Source of the DNA: Halocatena marina
GTDB lineage: Archaea; Halobacteriota; Halobacteria; Halobacteriales; Haloarculaceae
Direction: 5' to 3'
Length of the DNA: 64,000 nt
NCBI RefSeq assembly: GCF_025913575.1
Contig: NZ_CP109785.1
Coordinates: 310,001 to 374,000, forward strand
Below, in pieces: positions 45,043 to 54,866 of the stretch (positions are counted from its first letter, which is position 1; each line of letters starts with the position of its first letter). The notes below the pieces were generated by a model. The model had not been told where the DNA came from. It saw only the letters and a list, made by a program, of their open reading frames with translations, and searched no databases. Position numbers and translations under genes: made by a program.

Positions 45043-45471
45043 ATGAGCACGGACACTACCCAAGACCGTATTCTCTCTGTCTTGGAGAGGGATGCGCAGG
45101 CCTCGTACGCGGAGATCGCGGAACAGGCAGGAGTGTCAAAGCCGACAGTGAGAAAGTATATCGAACAAATGGAATCTGAGGGCGTTATCGTTGGTTACTC
45201 CGCGGACGTAGATCCCAAGAAGCTCTCTGGACGATCGATCGCAATGGTCGGTATCGATGTCGAAAGCGAGCGATACGTCGAAGTGACTCGGCAATTGCAG
45301 TCGCGCGAGGAAATCGAGGCGTTGTATACGTCTTCGGGAGATCACATGTTGATGGCGGAAGTGCACGCTGCAGACGGCCACGCAGTCGGTGAAATCATCA
45401 GCAATCAGATTGTGACTGTCGACGGTGTCACTGCTGCACACCCGTCGTTCCTGCAAGAACGATTGAAGTAG
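45043..45471 (+). CDS. Lrp/AsnC-family transcriptional regulator downstream of the 2-oxoacid oxidoreductase
   Basis: A 142-residue Lrp/AsnC protein with an N-terminal winged helix (TQDRILSVLERDAQASYAEI, recognition helix GVSKPTVRKYIEQM) and a RAM domain (about 65-142). It has its own leaderless promoter. The position directly after the oxidoreductase pair suggests control of 2-oxoacid or amino-acid catabolism. It is a different paralogue from the Lrp gene at 18168-18587, with clearly different recognition residues (SKPTVRKYIEQ against SEGTVRNRVER). Confidence 0.9.
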   Translation: MSTDTTQDRILSVLERDAQASYAEIAEQAGVSKPTVRKYIEQMESEGVIVGYSADVDPKKLSGRSIAMVGIDVESERYVEVTRQLQSREEIEALYTSSGDHMLMAEVHAADGHAVGEIISNQIVTVDGVTAAHPSFLQERLK

Positions 45472-45617
45472 TTACTGTCATTTCAAACGACCTAGCACAA
45501 GTCTCCTCTGTGAGACTGCTTTCCCGACGAGCACCATTCGTTTTAGATGTTTGTACCGTGTTGTGTCGGCGTGAAACATGCGATACCAGTAAGTTAGTCC
45601 TGGGTGTAGCTAGTGCT

Positions 45618-46097
45618 ATGCCCATTTTCACTCGCCAAACCCGAATTCGTGCACCGTTCGAGGAGGTTTGGGATTTTCATTCTCGCAGCGAAGGGCTCGA
45701 AATACTCACGCCTGCGTTCATGCGCCTCACTATCGAACGTGTTGTCGCTCCCGACGGGACACTCGATCCTGACTATCTCCATGAGGGCGCGCGCATCGAC
45801 GCGACTGTTCGTCCGTTCGGAATTGGTCCCCGTCAGGGGTGGACCTCCGTTATCGTCGACCGAACCACAGCAGAGAGCGCAGCAGCGTTTGTTGATGAGA
45901 TGGAGGACGGTCCGTTTCCACACTGGCAACACACCCATTCGTTTTACGCCGATGGGCTGGAAACGCTGCTCCGCGATCGGATCGAATACGAACTTCCCTT
46001 CGGAGGTCTCGGGCGGATTGCGGGTCGATTTGGCGACCTTGGATTCGAACCGATGTTCCGGTATCGCCATTGGAAGACAAGGGAGGTACTGGAGTGA
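45618..46097 (+). CDS. SRPBCC-fold (START-like) protein
   Basis: A 159-residue protein of the polyketide cyclase/START (SRPBCC) fold. The start MPIFTRQTRIRAPFEEVWDFHSR is characteristic, as is the strand-rich centre (WTSVIVDRTTAESAAAFVDE) and the end FRYRHWKTREVLE. Such proteins bind hydrophobic ligands; the CoxG/ligand-binding subgroup is common in haloarchaea. Upstream codons from 45510 are basic and cysteine-rich and are not part of the gene. Its end overlaps the start of the DMT transporter gene (GTGA). Confidence 0.85.
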   Translation: MPIFTRQTRIRAPFEEVWDFHSRSEGLEILTPAFMRLTIERVVAPDGTLDPDYLHEGARIDATVRPFGIGPRQGWTSVIVDRTTAESAAAFVDEMEDGPFPHWQHTHSFYADGLETLLRDRIEYELPFGGLGRIAGRFGDLGFEPMFRYRHWKTREVLE

Positions 46098-46984
46098 CAG
46101 TGGATGTACGCACATTCGATGCCGATACGAAACCGCTGCTCGCGCTCGTGGTTGCCATCTGTGCAGTGAGCACGAGCGCAATTCTCGTCCGTTGGAGTAA
46201 CGCACCGAGTCTCATCAAGGCGCTCTACCGCGTCTTTTTCACGATCGTTCTCATCGCGCCATTCGCACTGCGTCGACACGAGGGGGAGTTCCGTCGGCTC
46301 TCACGACGCGATCTGATCGGAGCGTCCATCGCGGGCCTCGCGCTCGCATTTCATTTCAGTGCGTGGTTCGAGAGTCTCAATTGGACGACTGTCGCGGCAA
46401 GCGTAACGCTCGTTCAGTCACAACCCGTTTTTGTCGCTCTCGGAGCGAGCCTATTTCTTGACGAAGATGTATCCGCTCGGATTGTGGGGGGAATATCGAT
46501 TGCACTCGTTGGGATGGTCGTTATGTCCGCTGGTGAGCTCACTGCCGGCGCAAGCGGTGCTGCCCCGCTCTACGGGAACGCACTCGCTGTCCTCGGTGCT
46601 TCGATGGCCGCTGTCTATGTGCTTTCCGGACGGGCGCTCAGACAGCGTGTCCCACTCCTCCCGTACGTGACGGTGGTGTACGTTGTCTGTGTTCTTGTTC
46701 TGTTTGTGCTCGTCCTTGTACGGGGATTACCGCTCGTGTCGTATCCGCTGCGAGAGTGGATTCTCTTTCTCGGAATGGCGATCGGTCCAGGAATCTTCGG
46801 TCACACAGTCATCAACTGGGCGCTTGCTCACGTCGAATCGAGTGTCGTCAGCGTCTCACTGCTCGGTGAGCCGGTGGGAAGTACGCTGCTGGCACTTATC
46901 TTGCTGGGCGAGATACCGGGCGTCCTGACCGTCGTCGGAGGCACTGTTGTGCTCGGCGGCATCGTAATTGCAGCCAATCGGTAA
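46094..46984 (+). CDS. EamA/DMT-family transporter
   Basis: A 296-residue drug/metabolite transporter with ten predicted membrane helices in two EamA halves (for instance AICAVSTSAILVRWSNAPS in the first, GHTVINWALAHVESSVVSVS in the second). The GTG start at 46094 overlaps the stop of the SRPBCC gene, which fits translational coupling better than the TTG at 46070. Substrates of the family are metabolites, amino acids or nucleotide sugars. It is convergent with the sulfatase-like gene. Confidence 0.9.
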   Translation: MTVDVRTFDADTKPLLALVVAICAVSTSAILVRWSNAPSLIKALYRVFFTIVLIAPFALRRHEGEFRRLSRRDLIGASIAGLALAFHFSAWFESLNWTTVAASVTLVQSQPVFVALGASLFLDEDVSARIVGGISIALVGMVVMSAGELTAGASGAAPLYGNALAVLGASMAAVYVLSGRALRQRVPLLPYVTVVYVVCVLVLFVLVLVRGLPLVSYPLREWILFLGMAIGPGIFGHTVINWALAHVESSVVSVSLLGEPVGSTLLALILLGEIPGVLTVVGGTVVLGGIVIAANR

Positions 46985-47006
46985 CATAATATTAACTAAG
47001 GAACGA

Positions 47007-47024
47007 GGATATTCACAAATATCC
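47007..47024. repeat. hairpin at the junction of convergent genes
   Basis: GGATATT-CACA-AATATCC is a perfect 7-bp stem with a 4-base loop. It covers the stop codon of the minus-strand sulfatase-like gene and lies 22 bases after the end of the DMT gene. A role in ending or stabilising transcripts from both sides is possible. Confidence 0.4.
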
Positions 47025-47915
47025 GAGATCTTCGAGATTCCGAGCAATCGCATCCTCATCGTACTCTGTGATTTCTGCTGGCGCTTCTGGGATGATTTCC
47101 CGTCGTGGGCCAGATTCGTAGATCAACCACGGAACCGTGACCAGTGCTCTGTGATAGACACCCCGAGGATGGCCGTAATCCTTCAACGGAATTGGTGACA
47201 ACCGCTCTCCGAGCAGCTCGCCGTGATCGGCGGTAACGACAGTCCGTCCAGACAACGAGCGGAGGAGATCATGGGTCTTCTCGATCACAATTTCGAGGTT
47301 TTCACGGTATGCTCGTCGGAGTTCAGCATCCGATGCGTCGTACTCCAATTTGATTTCTGCGAGGCTCAATCTCGGATCGTACCGCTCGCCGGTCGGTCCC
47401 AAATATGGTGTGTGTGGCTGGACGAAATGAATGAGGAGACGTTTGTTGGGATACGCTTTGGCTGCTTCCGTGGCGGATTCGACGACGATGTCCGGTGGCG
47501 TGACGCTGTTTCCGACTCGGGTTCGGTACTCGTCTTGCCAGAGCGGGATTTCGGCGTGTACTCGGGCGCCGATCGTGTCTCTTATTTTCGCGAAGTTTCC
47601 GTTCGACGTGACGTAGACGATGTCATCGAGCTGTTGGCCCGTAAAGTTCGCCTCAACCCACTCGCGGGTCATACTCCCCCGAGAAATACGGGATTCGAGC
47701 GTGCCTGGTAGGTCGGAAATAGTAGAAAACACGTCATATCTACACGCATCGAGGAGGATGAGGGTATCCCAATCCGCCTCAAATACATCGACTCCATCGT
47801 CATTGAACTCGGTGTGATTTCGATACCGGTGATGCATACGCGAGACGTGCCTGCTGATATTACGGATGTTTGGAGGATTACGATTCTTGATGCGTCGTGC
47901 TATCTGTTCGTACAT
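47013..47915 (-). CDS. sulfatase-like protein (alkaline phosphatase superfamily)
   Basis: A 300-residue member of the alkaline-phosphatase/sulfatase superfamily. Metal-site motifs: DTLILLDACRYDVF at the start, HFVQPHTPYLGPTGER, and TADHGELLGE near the end. The expected nucleophile region is RGSMTREWVEANF, where a Ser or Thr would be the active residue. No signal peptide is visible with the start at 47915. It marks the beginning of the surface-polysaccharide region and may remove or transfer a sulfate or phosphate group on a glycan; that is inference from the neighbourhood. Confidence 0.82.
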   Translation of the reverse strand: MYEQIARRIKNRNPPNIRNISRHVSRMHHRYRNHTEFNDDGVDVFEADWDTLILLDACRYDVFSTISDLPGTLESRISRGSMTREWVEANFTGQQLDDIVYVTSNGNFAKIRDTIGARVHAEIPLWQDEYRTRVGNSVTPPDIVVESATEAAKAYPNKRLLIHFVQPHTPYLGPTGERYDPRLSLAEIKLEYDASDAELRRAYRENLEIVIEKTHDLLRSLSGRTVVTADHGELLGERLSPIPLKDYGHPRGVYHRALVTVPWLIYESGPRREIIPEAPAEITEYDEDAIARNLEDLGYL

Positions 47916-48039
47916 CGATGACTCTCTGGATGGTGTGAGCTGTTCAGAACCAGTCGTTGTCCGACACGACAATACACCGACCTGAGGACGACTACCAAAG
48001 CGCTTCCCACGTCAAAATTCACGAAGCTCTCGTACTATC

Positions 48040-49038
48040 TTAATTGTTCGCTTTCGAGAGTAGGTCGAACGCCTCACGGATTGACGATTCGATGCCCCGC
48101 TCTGGCTCCCAGTTCAGTTCACTCTGTGCTTTCGATATATCCACATCGAAGTTCGAAACGAGCGTCTCTGTGCGTGGGTTCTCCACCTGTCGAACACGCA
48201 CATCGATGCCTCGTTCGGTTGCAACTTCTTGAATGAACTCGGCAATATCGAGGACGCTCGGCGCTTTTCGACCAGCAATTTCGAATTTCTCGATCCCGGT
48301 CTCACCGCGGTCGCGCTGGTCCAGAACCGCTTCGACGCTCTGAACGTACGCCTGCGCTACGTCCACGACATGAACGTAGTTTCTCGCTTGCGTTCCCGGT
48401 TTATAGACAGTGAGATCTTCACCAGCGAGTGCTCGCTCGACGAAGTAGTTGATAACATTATTCCTGGTGACGGTCTGTCCACCCGCACGATGAATTCCGT
48501 ATAGGTTGCCTTTGAGGAAAAGATGGGCGGGGAACGCATTTGCCGCGAACGACTCGACGATCCGCTCGCCAAGAACTTTCGTTCGGCCGTACCAGTTCAT
48601 CGGCGTGCGTGGGTGATCGATCGATATTGGAAACTCCTGTGGATCACCGACGATAGCCATGCTCAACGGAAATACCAATCCAGCACCGGTTTTTCGGCAC
48701 CAGTTCGTGACGTTGGCCGTTCCGACGACGTTGGTCTCGTACGTCAGATCAGGATTCTCAGTACAGTCTGGCACACCACTTATCGCTGCGAGGTGGACCA
48801 CAACGTCCGCATCAGAAATCGCCGATGCAAGCCGTCGGCGATCGCGGATGTCAACGTGTTTAATAGAAAGGTCGCCGACGGTACGGACGGTCCCGAGATA
48901 GAAGTTATCGATCCCGATCAAATTCCAGTCGGGGTGTTTATTTTGAAACGCCTGAATGACGCAACTTCCGGCAAACCCTGCTGCACCAGTAATTGCCACT
49001 GTCGGCGTCGTCGCTGGTGTCTCTTCAATCGTCATCAC
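48040..49038 (-). CDS. NAD-dependent sugar epimerase/dehydratase
   Basis: A 332-residue extended short-chain dehydrogenase. The NAD-binding motif GAAGFAGS is at residues 18-25, DIRD follows, and the catalytic YxxxK is in NWYGRTKVLGERI, with Ser in FPLSMAIVGD. It belongs to the UDP-glucose 4-epimerase/dehydratase group and acts on a nucleotide sugar. The second Met (49035) could also start translation. It ends the minus-strand unit begun by the glycosylphosphotransferase gene, 23 bases downstream of that gene. Confidence 0.9.
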   Translation of the reverse strand: MMTIEETPATTPTVAITGAAGFAGSCVIQAFQNKHPDWNLIGIDNFYLGTVRTVGDLSIKHVDIRDRRRLASAISDADVVVHLAAISGVPDCTENPDLTYETNVVGTANVTNWCRKTGAGLVFPLSMAIVGDPQEFPISIDHPRTPMNWYGRTKVLGERIVESFAANAFPAHLFLKGNLYGIHRAGGQTVTRNNVINYFVERALAGEDLTVYKPGTQARNYVHVVDVAQAYVQSVEAVLDQRDRGETGIEKFEIAGRKAPSVLDIAEFIQEVATERGIDVRVRQVENPRTETLVSNFDVDISKAQSELNWEPERGIESSIREAFDLLSKANN

Positions 49039-49061
49039 TCACCAACCGAATACAGAGTATA

Positions 49062-50570
49062 TTAACTATTTTCATATTTGACCACATCTTTGAGAACTTT
49101 AAACACCTGTCTGATAACGATTTGGAGGTCGAACCAGATGGACTGTTGTCTGATATATTCAACATCGAGCTGCAACTTCCCGTCTGGATTGTGTCCGGTC
49201 ATATCGTTTATCTGAGCGAGTCCCGTCAATCCGGGCTTGACGAACCAGCGCTGTTTCCATTCAATCATATCGGCTGTGATCTCTCGATCGATCTCTGGAC
49301 GCTCAGGTCGAGGACCGACAACGCTCATATGTCCCGTGAAAATCGACCAGAGCTGCGGAAGCTCATCGAGATGCGTGCTGCGGAGGATGCGGCCAACGCG
49401 AGTAACACGGGGGTCAACGCCTCCTGCATCTTCGTCGCTGATAACCGCTCCCGTCTCCGATTCAGCATCATCCACCATACTCCGGAACTTATAGACGGTG
49501 AACGTGCCACCGAACGTCGACGTTCGTTTCTGGGCGTAGATGATCGATCCTGGACTGTCCAGTTTGATAGCGAGCGAGATTACGAGCACCAACGGCGATA
49601 GCAGGAGTAGCCCTACACCCGCAAACGTCACGTCGAGCAGTCGCTTCGTCATCCGATCCTGCCAATCCCACGGCTCGAGGTCGATGTCTACCAACTCGTT
49701 GTACTGCGTGGAATCACAGGTTAACACGCTGCTCCCGAGTTCATGGGGAACTTTCGCGGTGACACCGTGGCTGTAGCACGTATTGAGGACTCCGAAGAAC
49801 TCCTCGCGGTCGGTCCGAGAGAACGCCAGAGCGACTGTATCGGCGTCGTGTGTGACTAGAATCTCACTCAGCCTCGAAATCCCCCCGAGATATTCGATGC
49901 CCTCAATATCGGGGTACGGGGCGATCGATACCGAACCACCGTCCGTATACCCTGCCATTGGAGCCGATGATTCGGAGCCAGTATCGGAATCAGACCATTC
50001 TGCCAGTTGGTTCTTGTGATACGGACTGCTCAGAGAGACATAACCGACGATCGGTATCTCAGTCATGTCGACGAGCTTGGATATGTTCTCCGGATCGTCA
50101 CCGACGATGATGATGCGTTCGGTCGAACTTCGCTTTTGACGCCGGATGAGTACGTGCCACGCTGGGAGTAACACGAGCAGCCCGGCAGTCGTCAACACGA
50201 GCGTTGACCGGGGAAGCCGGTATGTATAATCGAAATATCCGATCGTTGCGAGAATGAACGCTGCAAGCACGACTCGACGCTGTGTCTCGGTAACGACATC
50301 GAGTATACGGCGCGGCCGTGGTTTGTACAGCGGGACAAGTGCGAGTAGTACGATAAACAGCACCGTCGCCATTGCAATCGTCAATGCGCTGTTTGGGAGA
50401 GTCGTAGCTGGCAGACGATTCAAGACAGGAGCCGATGCCGTTGCCAATCTCTGTACGGAGGGATGATTGGTGACAGCAACCGCTAGTGCCGCGATTGTCC
50501 CTGTCCCGATCGAACTCGCCAATCGATATTGCCAACCGGACACCACACCCTTTATTCGATGACCTTGCAT
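49062..50570 (-). CDS. polyprenyl glycosylphosphotransferase (initiating sugar transferase)
   Basis: A 502-residue initiating transferase like WbaP/ExoY/WcaJ, which moves sugar-1-phosphate to a polyprenyl (dolichyl) phosphate to start a glycan. About four membrane helices fill residues 10-145, a Rossmann-like domain with [14 protein letters not shown] follows, then a fifth helix and the catalytic bacterial sugar transferase domain ([64 protein letters not shown]). It is cotranscribed with the epimerase. Such enzymes define Wzy-dependent polysaccharide systems. Confidence 0.93.
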   Translation of the reverse strand: MQGHRIKGVVSGWQYRLASSIGTGTIAALAVAVTNHPSVQRLATASAPVLNRLPATTLPNSALTIAMATVLFIVLLALVPLYKPRPRRILDVVTETQRRVVLAAFILATIGYFDYTYRLPRSTLVLTTAGLLVLLPAWHVLIRRQKRSSTERIIIVGDDPENISKLVDMTEIPIVGYVSLSSPYHKNQLAEWSDSDTGSESSAPMAGYTDGGSVSIAPYPDIEGIEYLGGISRLSEILVTHDADTVALAFSRTDREEFFGVLNTCYSHGVTAKVPHELGSSVLTCDSTQYNELVDIDLEPWDWQDRMTKRLLDVTFAGVGLLLLSPLVLVISLAIKLDSPGSIIYAQKRTSTFGGTFTVYKFRSMVDDAESETGAVISDEDAGGVDPRVTRVGRILRSTHLDELPQLWSIFTGHMSVVGPRPERPEIDREITADMIEWKQRWFVKPGLTGLAQINDMTGHNPDGKLQLDVEYIRQQSIWFDLQIVIRQVFKVLKDVVKYENS

Positions 50571-51031
50571 ATTATTATCCGTCTCCTAATCCGATTCTAC
50601 CACAATTCTCGATATCAACCTGTGGTGATATGTTTGACTACCTCTGACGAGGGTTCTGCTGGAAAATTCTCTATTTGATTCGCCTTCGGGAGGTTTTCTA
50701 CTCTCGTGAACTATTTCGAGAACCACGACAAAATGATTACATTTCTTACATTGTTGGATCGTATCTAATATCCAGTAATATGAATGCAATCATACTCTTG
50801 TGGTAATCACATGGGTATAACACGAAGATATATTAGTATAATATGTCTGCTCATAATATCGATATGTCTTCAACAGATGTAATACTATAATCAGTCCATA
50901 ATCATCACTACTTGACAACATGAAGTGACGTTTAATCAGATATTGTACCGTTTGATGGTCATTCATTCTCAGAAATGCCTGATTCAATCGTCAAAGACTG
51001 TCGTCGGAGACTGTGTTGGAGTCGGACGAAC
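50571..51031. other. AT-rich gene-free stretch in the polysaccharide region
   Basis: About 460 bases much richer in A and T than the flanks, with several TATA-like runs (50830-50870). Two minus-strand frames of 65-67 codons (50586-50789, 50790-50987) have His/Tyr/Ile-rich translations without acidic bias and are not supported. Confidence 0.55.
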
Positions 51032-52345
51032 TCATGCGTATCCAAGATCTTCTAGACGGGCTTTGATCTCATCCGGAACTTCAGTATTCCCCTCAACAGC
51101 TCTGACGTCTAGCTCTGCTACGATCGACGCGAGTCGTTCTTTCGGAGACGGTATTCCTGTCTCTCCAGTTTCTTCGTATCCATCAATTGTTTCATAGCCG
51201 TAGTACTCATCGACAGCATATCCTCGCTGTGTCGTGTCGTATTGTTCTCGTTCGGTTTCGTCTCCATTTTCTTCGAGCTTCTGCTCGCTCCACGTGGTCA
51301 GTCCAAGATACTCCGTGATGCATTCTCGATCGTCGATGGTTCCGAGCAGTGTTTTGCCCCGTCCTTGCGAATCATTGATGCCTGCACTGTCGAGAACCGT
51401 TTCGTACACGTCACAAAGGGAGACCGTTTCGGAGCACGTACCATCCATCCCTGGCCCGTAAACGCACAGTGGAACGTGTGTCAGTTCCTTGTAAACGCCG
51501 TGTTCGTGGCCCCACGCGCCGTGTTCTCCGAGCATCTCCCCGTGGTCAGCGAGGGTGATGATGTAGTCGAAGTCTCTCGACAAAATATCAAATAGGTTGT
51601 TATAGCAGTCTGAAAGATATGTCGCACAATCATCGTACGCCTGTTGAATTTGATCTCCGTCTACGGCTTCGAGACTGATATCGCCGACCGACTTGGTCAG
51701 TGCTGGTTCTTCCACGGTTGCATATTCTGGCGGTACGCGGTACGGTTCGTGGGCTTCCATCACATTGATGAAGAGAAATTCGTTGTCACTGAACTCGATA
51801 TTTTGCACTTCGTCTATCGCTTCGAGTGTCCCACCGTACTCAACGCTTTCCTGCGTATCCAGTGCGAATATGAGTCCCATACGGAGTGACGCAATTGTTT
51901 TAGTGTCGCTTCGAAGACACTCGTACACTCCTTCGAGATATTTCTGTAGCCCTGTCGTGTGGGTTTCTCGGCTGAACCTGCGCCAGTCGAACAGCTCCTC
52001 ATCAGTGAGATGCTCGGATCCGTCTGGCGTTCTGAAATCGGTGAATCCTCTATCGAATCCGAAATGTCCAGTAATGTTTGTATTAGCACTGAACGCCCGC
52101 GTGGTGTATCCAGCCGCTGAGAGTCGCTCTGCGAGAACGGGCCTGTCACAGTCCAGTTCCATGTTCTTTGCGTGGACCCCAATTTCGCTCGCATACTGTC
52201 CCGTGAAAAATGATGCGTGGGCTGGAACGGTCCAGTTCGCGGTTGAGAATGCACGTTCGAACCGACGCCCGGGAAGCCAATCGAAGTGGCGGTCGAACGC
52301 GTCTTTTCGGAGTGTATCGAGGACAACAAGCGCGATGTTTGTCAT
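51032..52345 (-). CDS. sulfatase family protein
   Basis: A 437-residue sulfatase-superfamily enzyme. The N-terminal metal motif is ALVVLDTLRKDAF, the nucleophile region NWTVPAHASFFTGQYASEIGVHAKN (Thr in place of the Cys that becomes formylglycine, so an alkaline-phosphatase or phosphotransferase-like chemistry is as likely as sulfate removal), then INVMEAHEPYRVP and TLADHGEMLGEHGAWGHEHGVY with the second metal ligands. No signal peptide is seen. It is the second enzyme of this superfamily in the region and lies divergent from the GT4 gene. Confidence 0.9.
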   Translation of the reverse strand: MTNIALVVLDTLRKDAFDRHFDWLPGRRFERAFSTANWTVPAHASFFTGQYASEIGVHAKNMELDCDRPVLAERLSAAGYTTRAFSANTNITGHFGFDRGFTDFRTPDGSEHLTDEELFDWRRFSRETHTTGLQKYLEGVYECLRSDTKTIASLRMGLIFALDTQESVEYGGTLEAIDEVQNIEFSDNEFLFINVMEAHEPYRVPPEYATVEEPALTKSVGDISLEAVDGDQIQQAYDDCATYLSDCYNNLFDILSRDFDYIITLADHGEMLGEHGAWGHEHGVYKELTHVPLCVYGPGMDGTCSETVSLCDVYETVLDSAGINDSQGRGKTLLGTIDDRECITEYLGLTTWSEQKLEENGDETEREQYDTTQRGYAVDEYYGYETIDGYEETGETGIPSPKERLASIVAELDVRAVEGNTEVPDEIKARLEDLGYA

Positions 52346-52537
52346 AGCGTATCGAGACAGATGCTTTCTCCGTTTAGTACAAAAGGAAATCGACAGCGAC
52401 GACGCAGTCGAGTTGTATTTTTGACGTTTCTAACGTGTAAATCGACAGGTCCACGTTAGCGCTGTCGTCCATGGACTGGTCTAATCAGGAGATCATAATG
52501 GAAATCTACCCCGGTTACAATTGCTCCACTATAGATA

Positions 52538-53674
52538 ATGGCTCGAATCGCACTGATACACCCTCAGTATCTAGTCACTGGTGGGGCAGAAGCCGTCTCA
52601 CTCAACGCCATCGAAGCCCTTCAGGACGAGCACTCCCTCACATTGTTTACGAACCACGAGCCGCAGTTCGACTCGCTCAACGACTACTACGACACTGCTG
52701 TCGATCCAAATCGCGTCTCCGTCCGCACACCGCCGATTGCGTCACACTACGTCGACCGCTTCGGTGCACAGAACGGTCTGTTGCTCTATGCATTGCTGAA
52801 TCGGTACGTCAGACGGTATCTCGATGCGTTCGATCTCGTGGTTGGCACGTACAACGAACTCGCTTGTGAGATCCCTTCTGTGTTGTATCTCCACCACCCG
52901 TTGTACGATGTATCGAATCAACACCTCGATCCGCGCAGCAATCAGGGCGCTCGCTATTACTACAAACGTCTCAGTCGCTCAATCGCCGGTGTTTCGAATG
53001 CGACCATGAACCATCCATCTACAACGCTGCTGACCAACTCCGACTGGATGGCAGAAAATATAAAAGACGTGTACGGAACGCGTCCGCGGACGGTGTATCC
53101 ACCGATCGAAACCAGCGCGTTTGCTCCGCCTCCGATTGAAGAACAATCACGTGGGTTCGTCTCGGCCGGTCGTGTCTCGAAGGACAAACAGCTCTTGCGG
53201 AGCATCGAGATTTTACAGCGCGTTCGAAATCGAGGACACGATATTACTCTGCATATCGCAGGGCCGCTCCCCAATACGGAGTACGCTGATCGCGTTCGTG
53301 TGGCCGCTTCACGCCACGCGTTCGTGACGATAGAAGGACGGCTATCGCGTGATGAACTCGTCTCGGTAATCGAGCGAAATCGCTATGCGATCCACGGCAA
53401 GGACTACGAACACTTCGGGATCGTCGTCGGCGAATTCATCGCCGGAGGTGCCCTTCCATTCGTACCGAACACCGGTGGACAGTGCGAAATCCTCGATCAG
53501 AACGACGCGCTTCTCTATGAGTCGACTGATGACGCTGTCGAAACGATCGATCACGTGCTCTCTTCGCCAGAGTTCGAACTGTCCCTTCGTGAGGAATTAC
53601 CGTCCGTCGATGAAGAGTACGGGCAATCGCGGTTTCGACGTGAGATCTGTGACGTTGTTTCGACCGCACTGTGA
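52538..53674 (+). CDS. family 4 glycosyltransferase
   Basis: A 378-residue GT-B enzyme. The start ARIALIHPQYLVTGGAEAVSLNAIEAL is the N-terminal acceptor domain. The C-terminal donor domain has FVSAGRVSKDKQLLRSIEIL and the GT4 E-x7-E motif in HGKDYEHFGIVVGEFIAGGALPFVPNTGGQCEI. A long loop (about 110-170) lies between the domains. It is of the ALG11/mannosyltransferase-like type, but the sugar is not known. No membrane anchor is seen. It converges with the UppP-like gene 23 bases downstream. Confidence 0.92.
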   Translation: MARIALIHPQYLVTGGAEAVSLNAIEALQDEHSLTLFTNHEPQFDSLNDYYDTAVDPNRVSVRTPPIASHYVDRFGAQNGLLLYALLNRYVRRYLDAFDLVVGTYNELACEIPSVLYLHHPLYDVSNQHLDPRSNQGARYYYKRLSRSIAGVSNATMNHPSTTLLTNSDWMAENIKDVYGTRPRTVYPPIETSAFAPPPIEEQSRGFVSAGRVSKDKQLLRSIEILQRVRNRGHDITLHIAGPLPNTEYADRVRVAASRHAFVTIEGRLSRDELVSVIERNRYAIHGKDYEHFGIVVGEFIAGGALPFVPNTGGQCEILDQNDALLYESTDDAVETIDHVLSSPEFELSLREELPSVDEEYGQSRFRREICDVVSTAL

Positions 53675-53697
53675 GTACGATGATAGTCTCGTTCTCT

Positions 53698-54543
53698 TCA
53701 GATCGCCACTATTCCAATTCGTCTTGCAACGAGGAGTCCACCACCAACGATTGCGACTCCTCCCAGACCAAGACAGATTTTCCAGAATGAAATGCGCTCA
53801 ACGATGCGCATCAGTGCATCGATCGTGAGATAGCCGACGATGGCGCTCACCGTTAGCGCGATCAGTGCACCACTTGGAGAGATACCAGCGAGACTACCGC
53901 TTTCGAGGAGTGCAAGCGCACTTCCACCGAGCGCAGCGGGAATGCTCAGCAAAAACGATAATCTGAACGCCGATGGACCATCGTGGCTCCGAAACAAGAG
54001 TACACTTGCTGTGACGCCGGATCGAGAGATCCCCGGAAGCACAGCGAACCCCTGAAGCGCCCCAACTAATAGCGCGTCGACGATGTCCGGTTGTTCGCGT
54101 GACCCGAGTGCAAGATCGCCGGACACACGCTGGAGTATTCCTGTTACGATGAGCAGTCCGCCAATCAGAATGATCAACATTCCTCCTTGAAGCTTGCCGA
54201 TGACTTCCCCAAGAAGCAGATACGCCGGAATCCCAACGATTCCGGTCATCAGTGTTGCGATGGCGAGATACGACAGCTCGGCCGTCGAACCGTCGAACGC
54301 CTCCGATGGACGCCAGTCCGGAATCGATCGAAGCACAGCTTTGAGCTCGTCGCGGTAGTACGCTGTTGCTGAAACGGCTGTCCCAGCGTGCAAAAACAAC
54401 GCGAAGGAAACTGCACTGGTGTTACTCTGTCCGAGTGCAGTAAGAGCGATCGTAATGTTTCCCTCGCTTGAGATCGGTAACCATTCGAAAATACCCTGCA
54501 GGATCCCAACAATCACCGCAATGAGCGCTGTCTCTCCATCCAT
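53698..54543 (-). CDS. UppP/BacA-type polyprenyl-diphosphate phosphatase
   Basis: A 281-residue membrane enzyme of the undecaprenyl-diphosphatase family, with about eight helices. The two active-site motifs are kept: GIFEWLPISSEGNI near the N-terminus (E-rich motif) and VLPGISRSGVTAS in the centre. In an archaeon it would recycle dolichyl or polyprenyl diphosphate released by glycan transfer. It sits between the GT4 and polymerase genes, on the opposite strand to both. Confidence 0.92.
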   Translation of the reverse strand: MDGETALIAVIVGILQGIFEWLPISSEGNITIALTALGQSNTSAVSFALFLHAGTAVSATAYYRDELKAVLRSIPDWRPSEAFDGSTAELSYLAIATLMTGIVGIPAYLLLGEVIGKLQGGMLIILIGGLLIVTGILQRVSGDLALGSREQPDIVDALLVGALQGFAVLPGISRSGVTASVLLFRSHDGPSAFRLSFLLSIPAALGGSALALLESGSLAGISPSGALIALTVSAIVGYLTIDALMRIVERISFWKICLGLGGVAIVGGGLLVARRIGIVAI

Positions 54544-54866
54544 GGTATGATTACCAGTGACCGATGGCTAAACGGTTTGGACTTCTTCTCGGATCGCGTT
54601 GTACACTCACACCCCTCCGCTTCGTACCTTCCAATACGAACAACATCTCTTAATGATCAGTTATAATTAATGTAAAAATAATGCCACTCGATCTTAACTC
54701 ACTGTATTCTGTTTGTAACATGGCATCTCATATTCACCATCCAAATACATGTTAAATTATTTCATTCAACAACATAAAATGAGTATTTATTTGGTGATTC
54801 CGTTTGCTGTCCCCGACAAACGCATTACCCAGAAACTTTTACCCCTCTGTTACAAGGAGGTACGTA
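54544..54866. other. AT-rich promoter region of the polymerase gene
   Basis: No supported gene in about 320 bases. A TATA-like GTATTTATTTGG lies near 54783-54794, giving a leader of about 60 bases that ends in a strong Shine-Dalgarno sequence. This differs from the leaderless genes elsewhere in the window. Confidence 0.5.
54854..54860 (+). promoter_or_regulatory. Shine-Dalgarno sequence of the polymerase gene
   Basis: AAGGAGG stands 6 bases before the ATG at 54867 and decides that start over in-frame codons from 54804. Confidence 0.7.

Noticed and set aside
50586..50987. Two minus-strand frames of 67 and 65 codons in the AT-rich gap
   Set aside because: Translations are rich in His, Tyr, Ile and Lys, unlike all secure genes of the window. 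AT-rich DNA gives such frames by chance only weakly, but nothing supports them.
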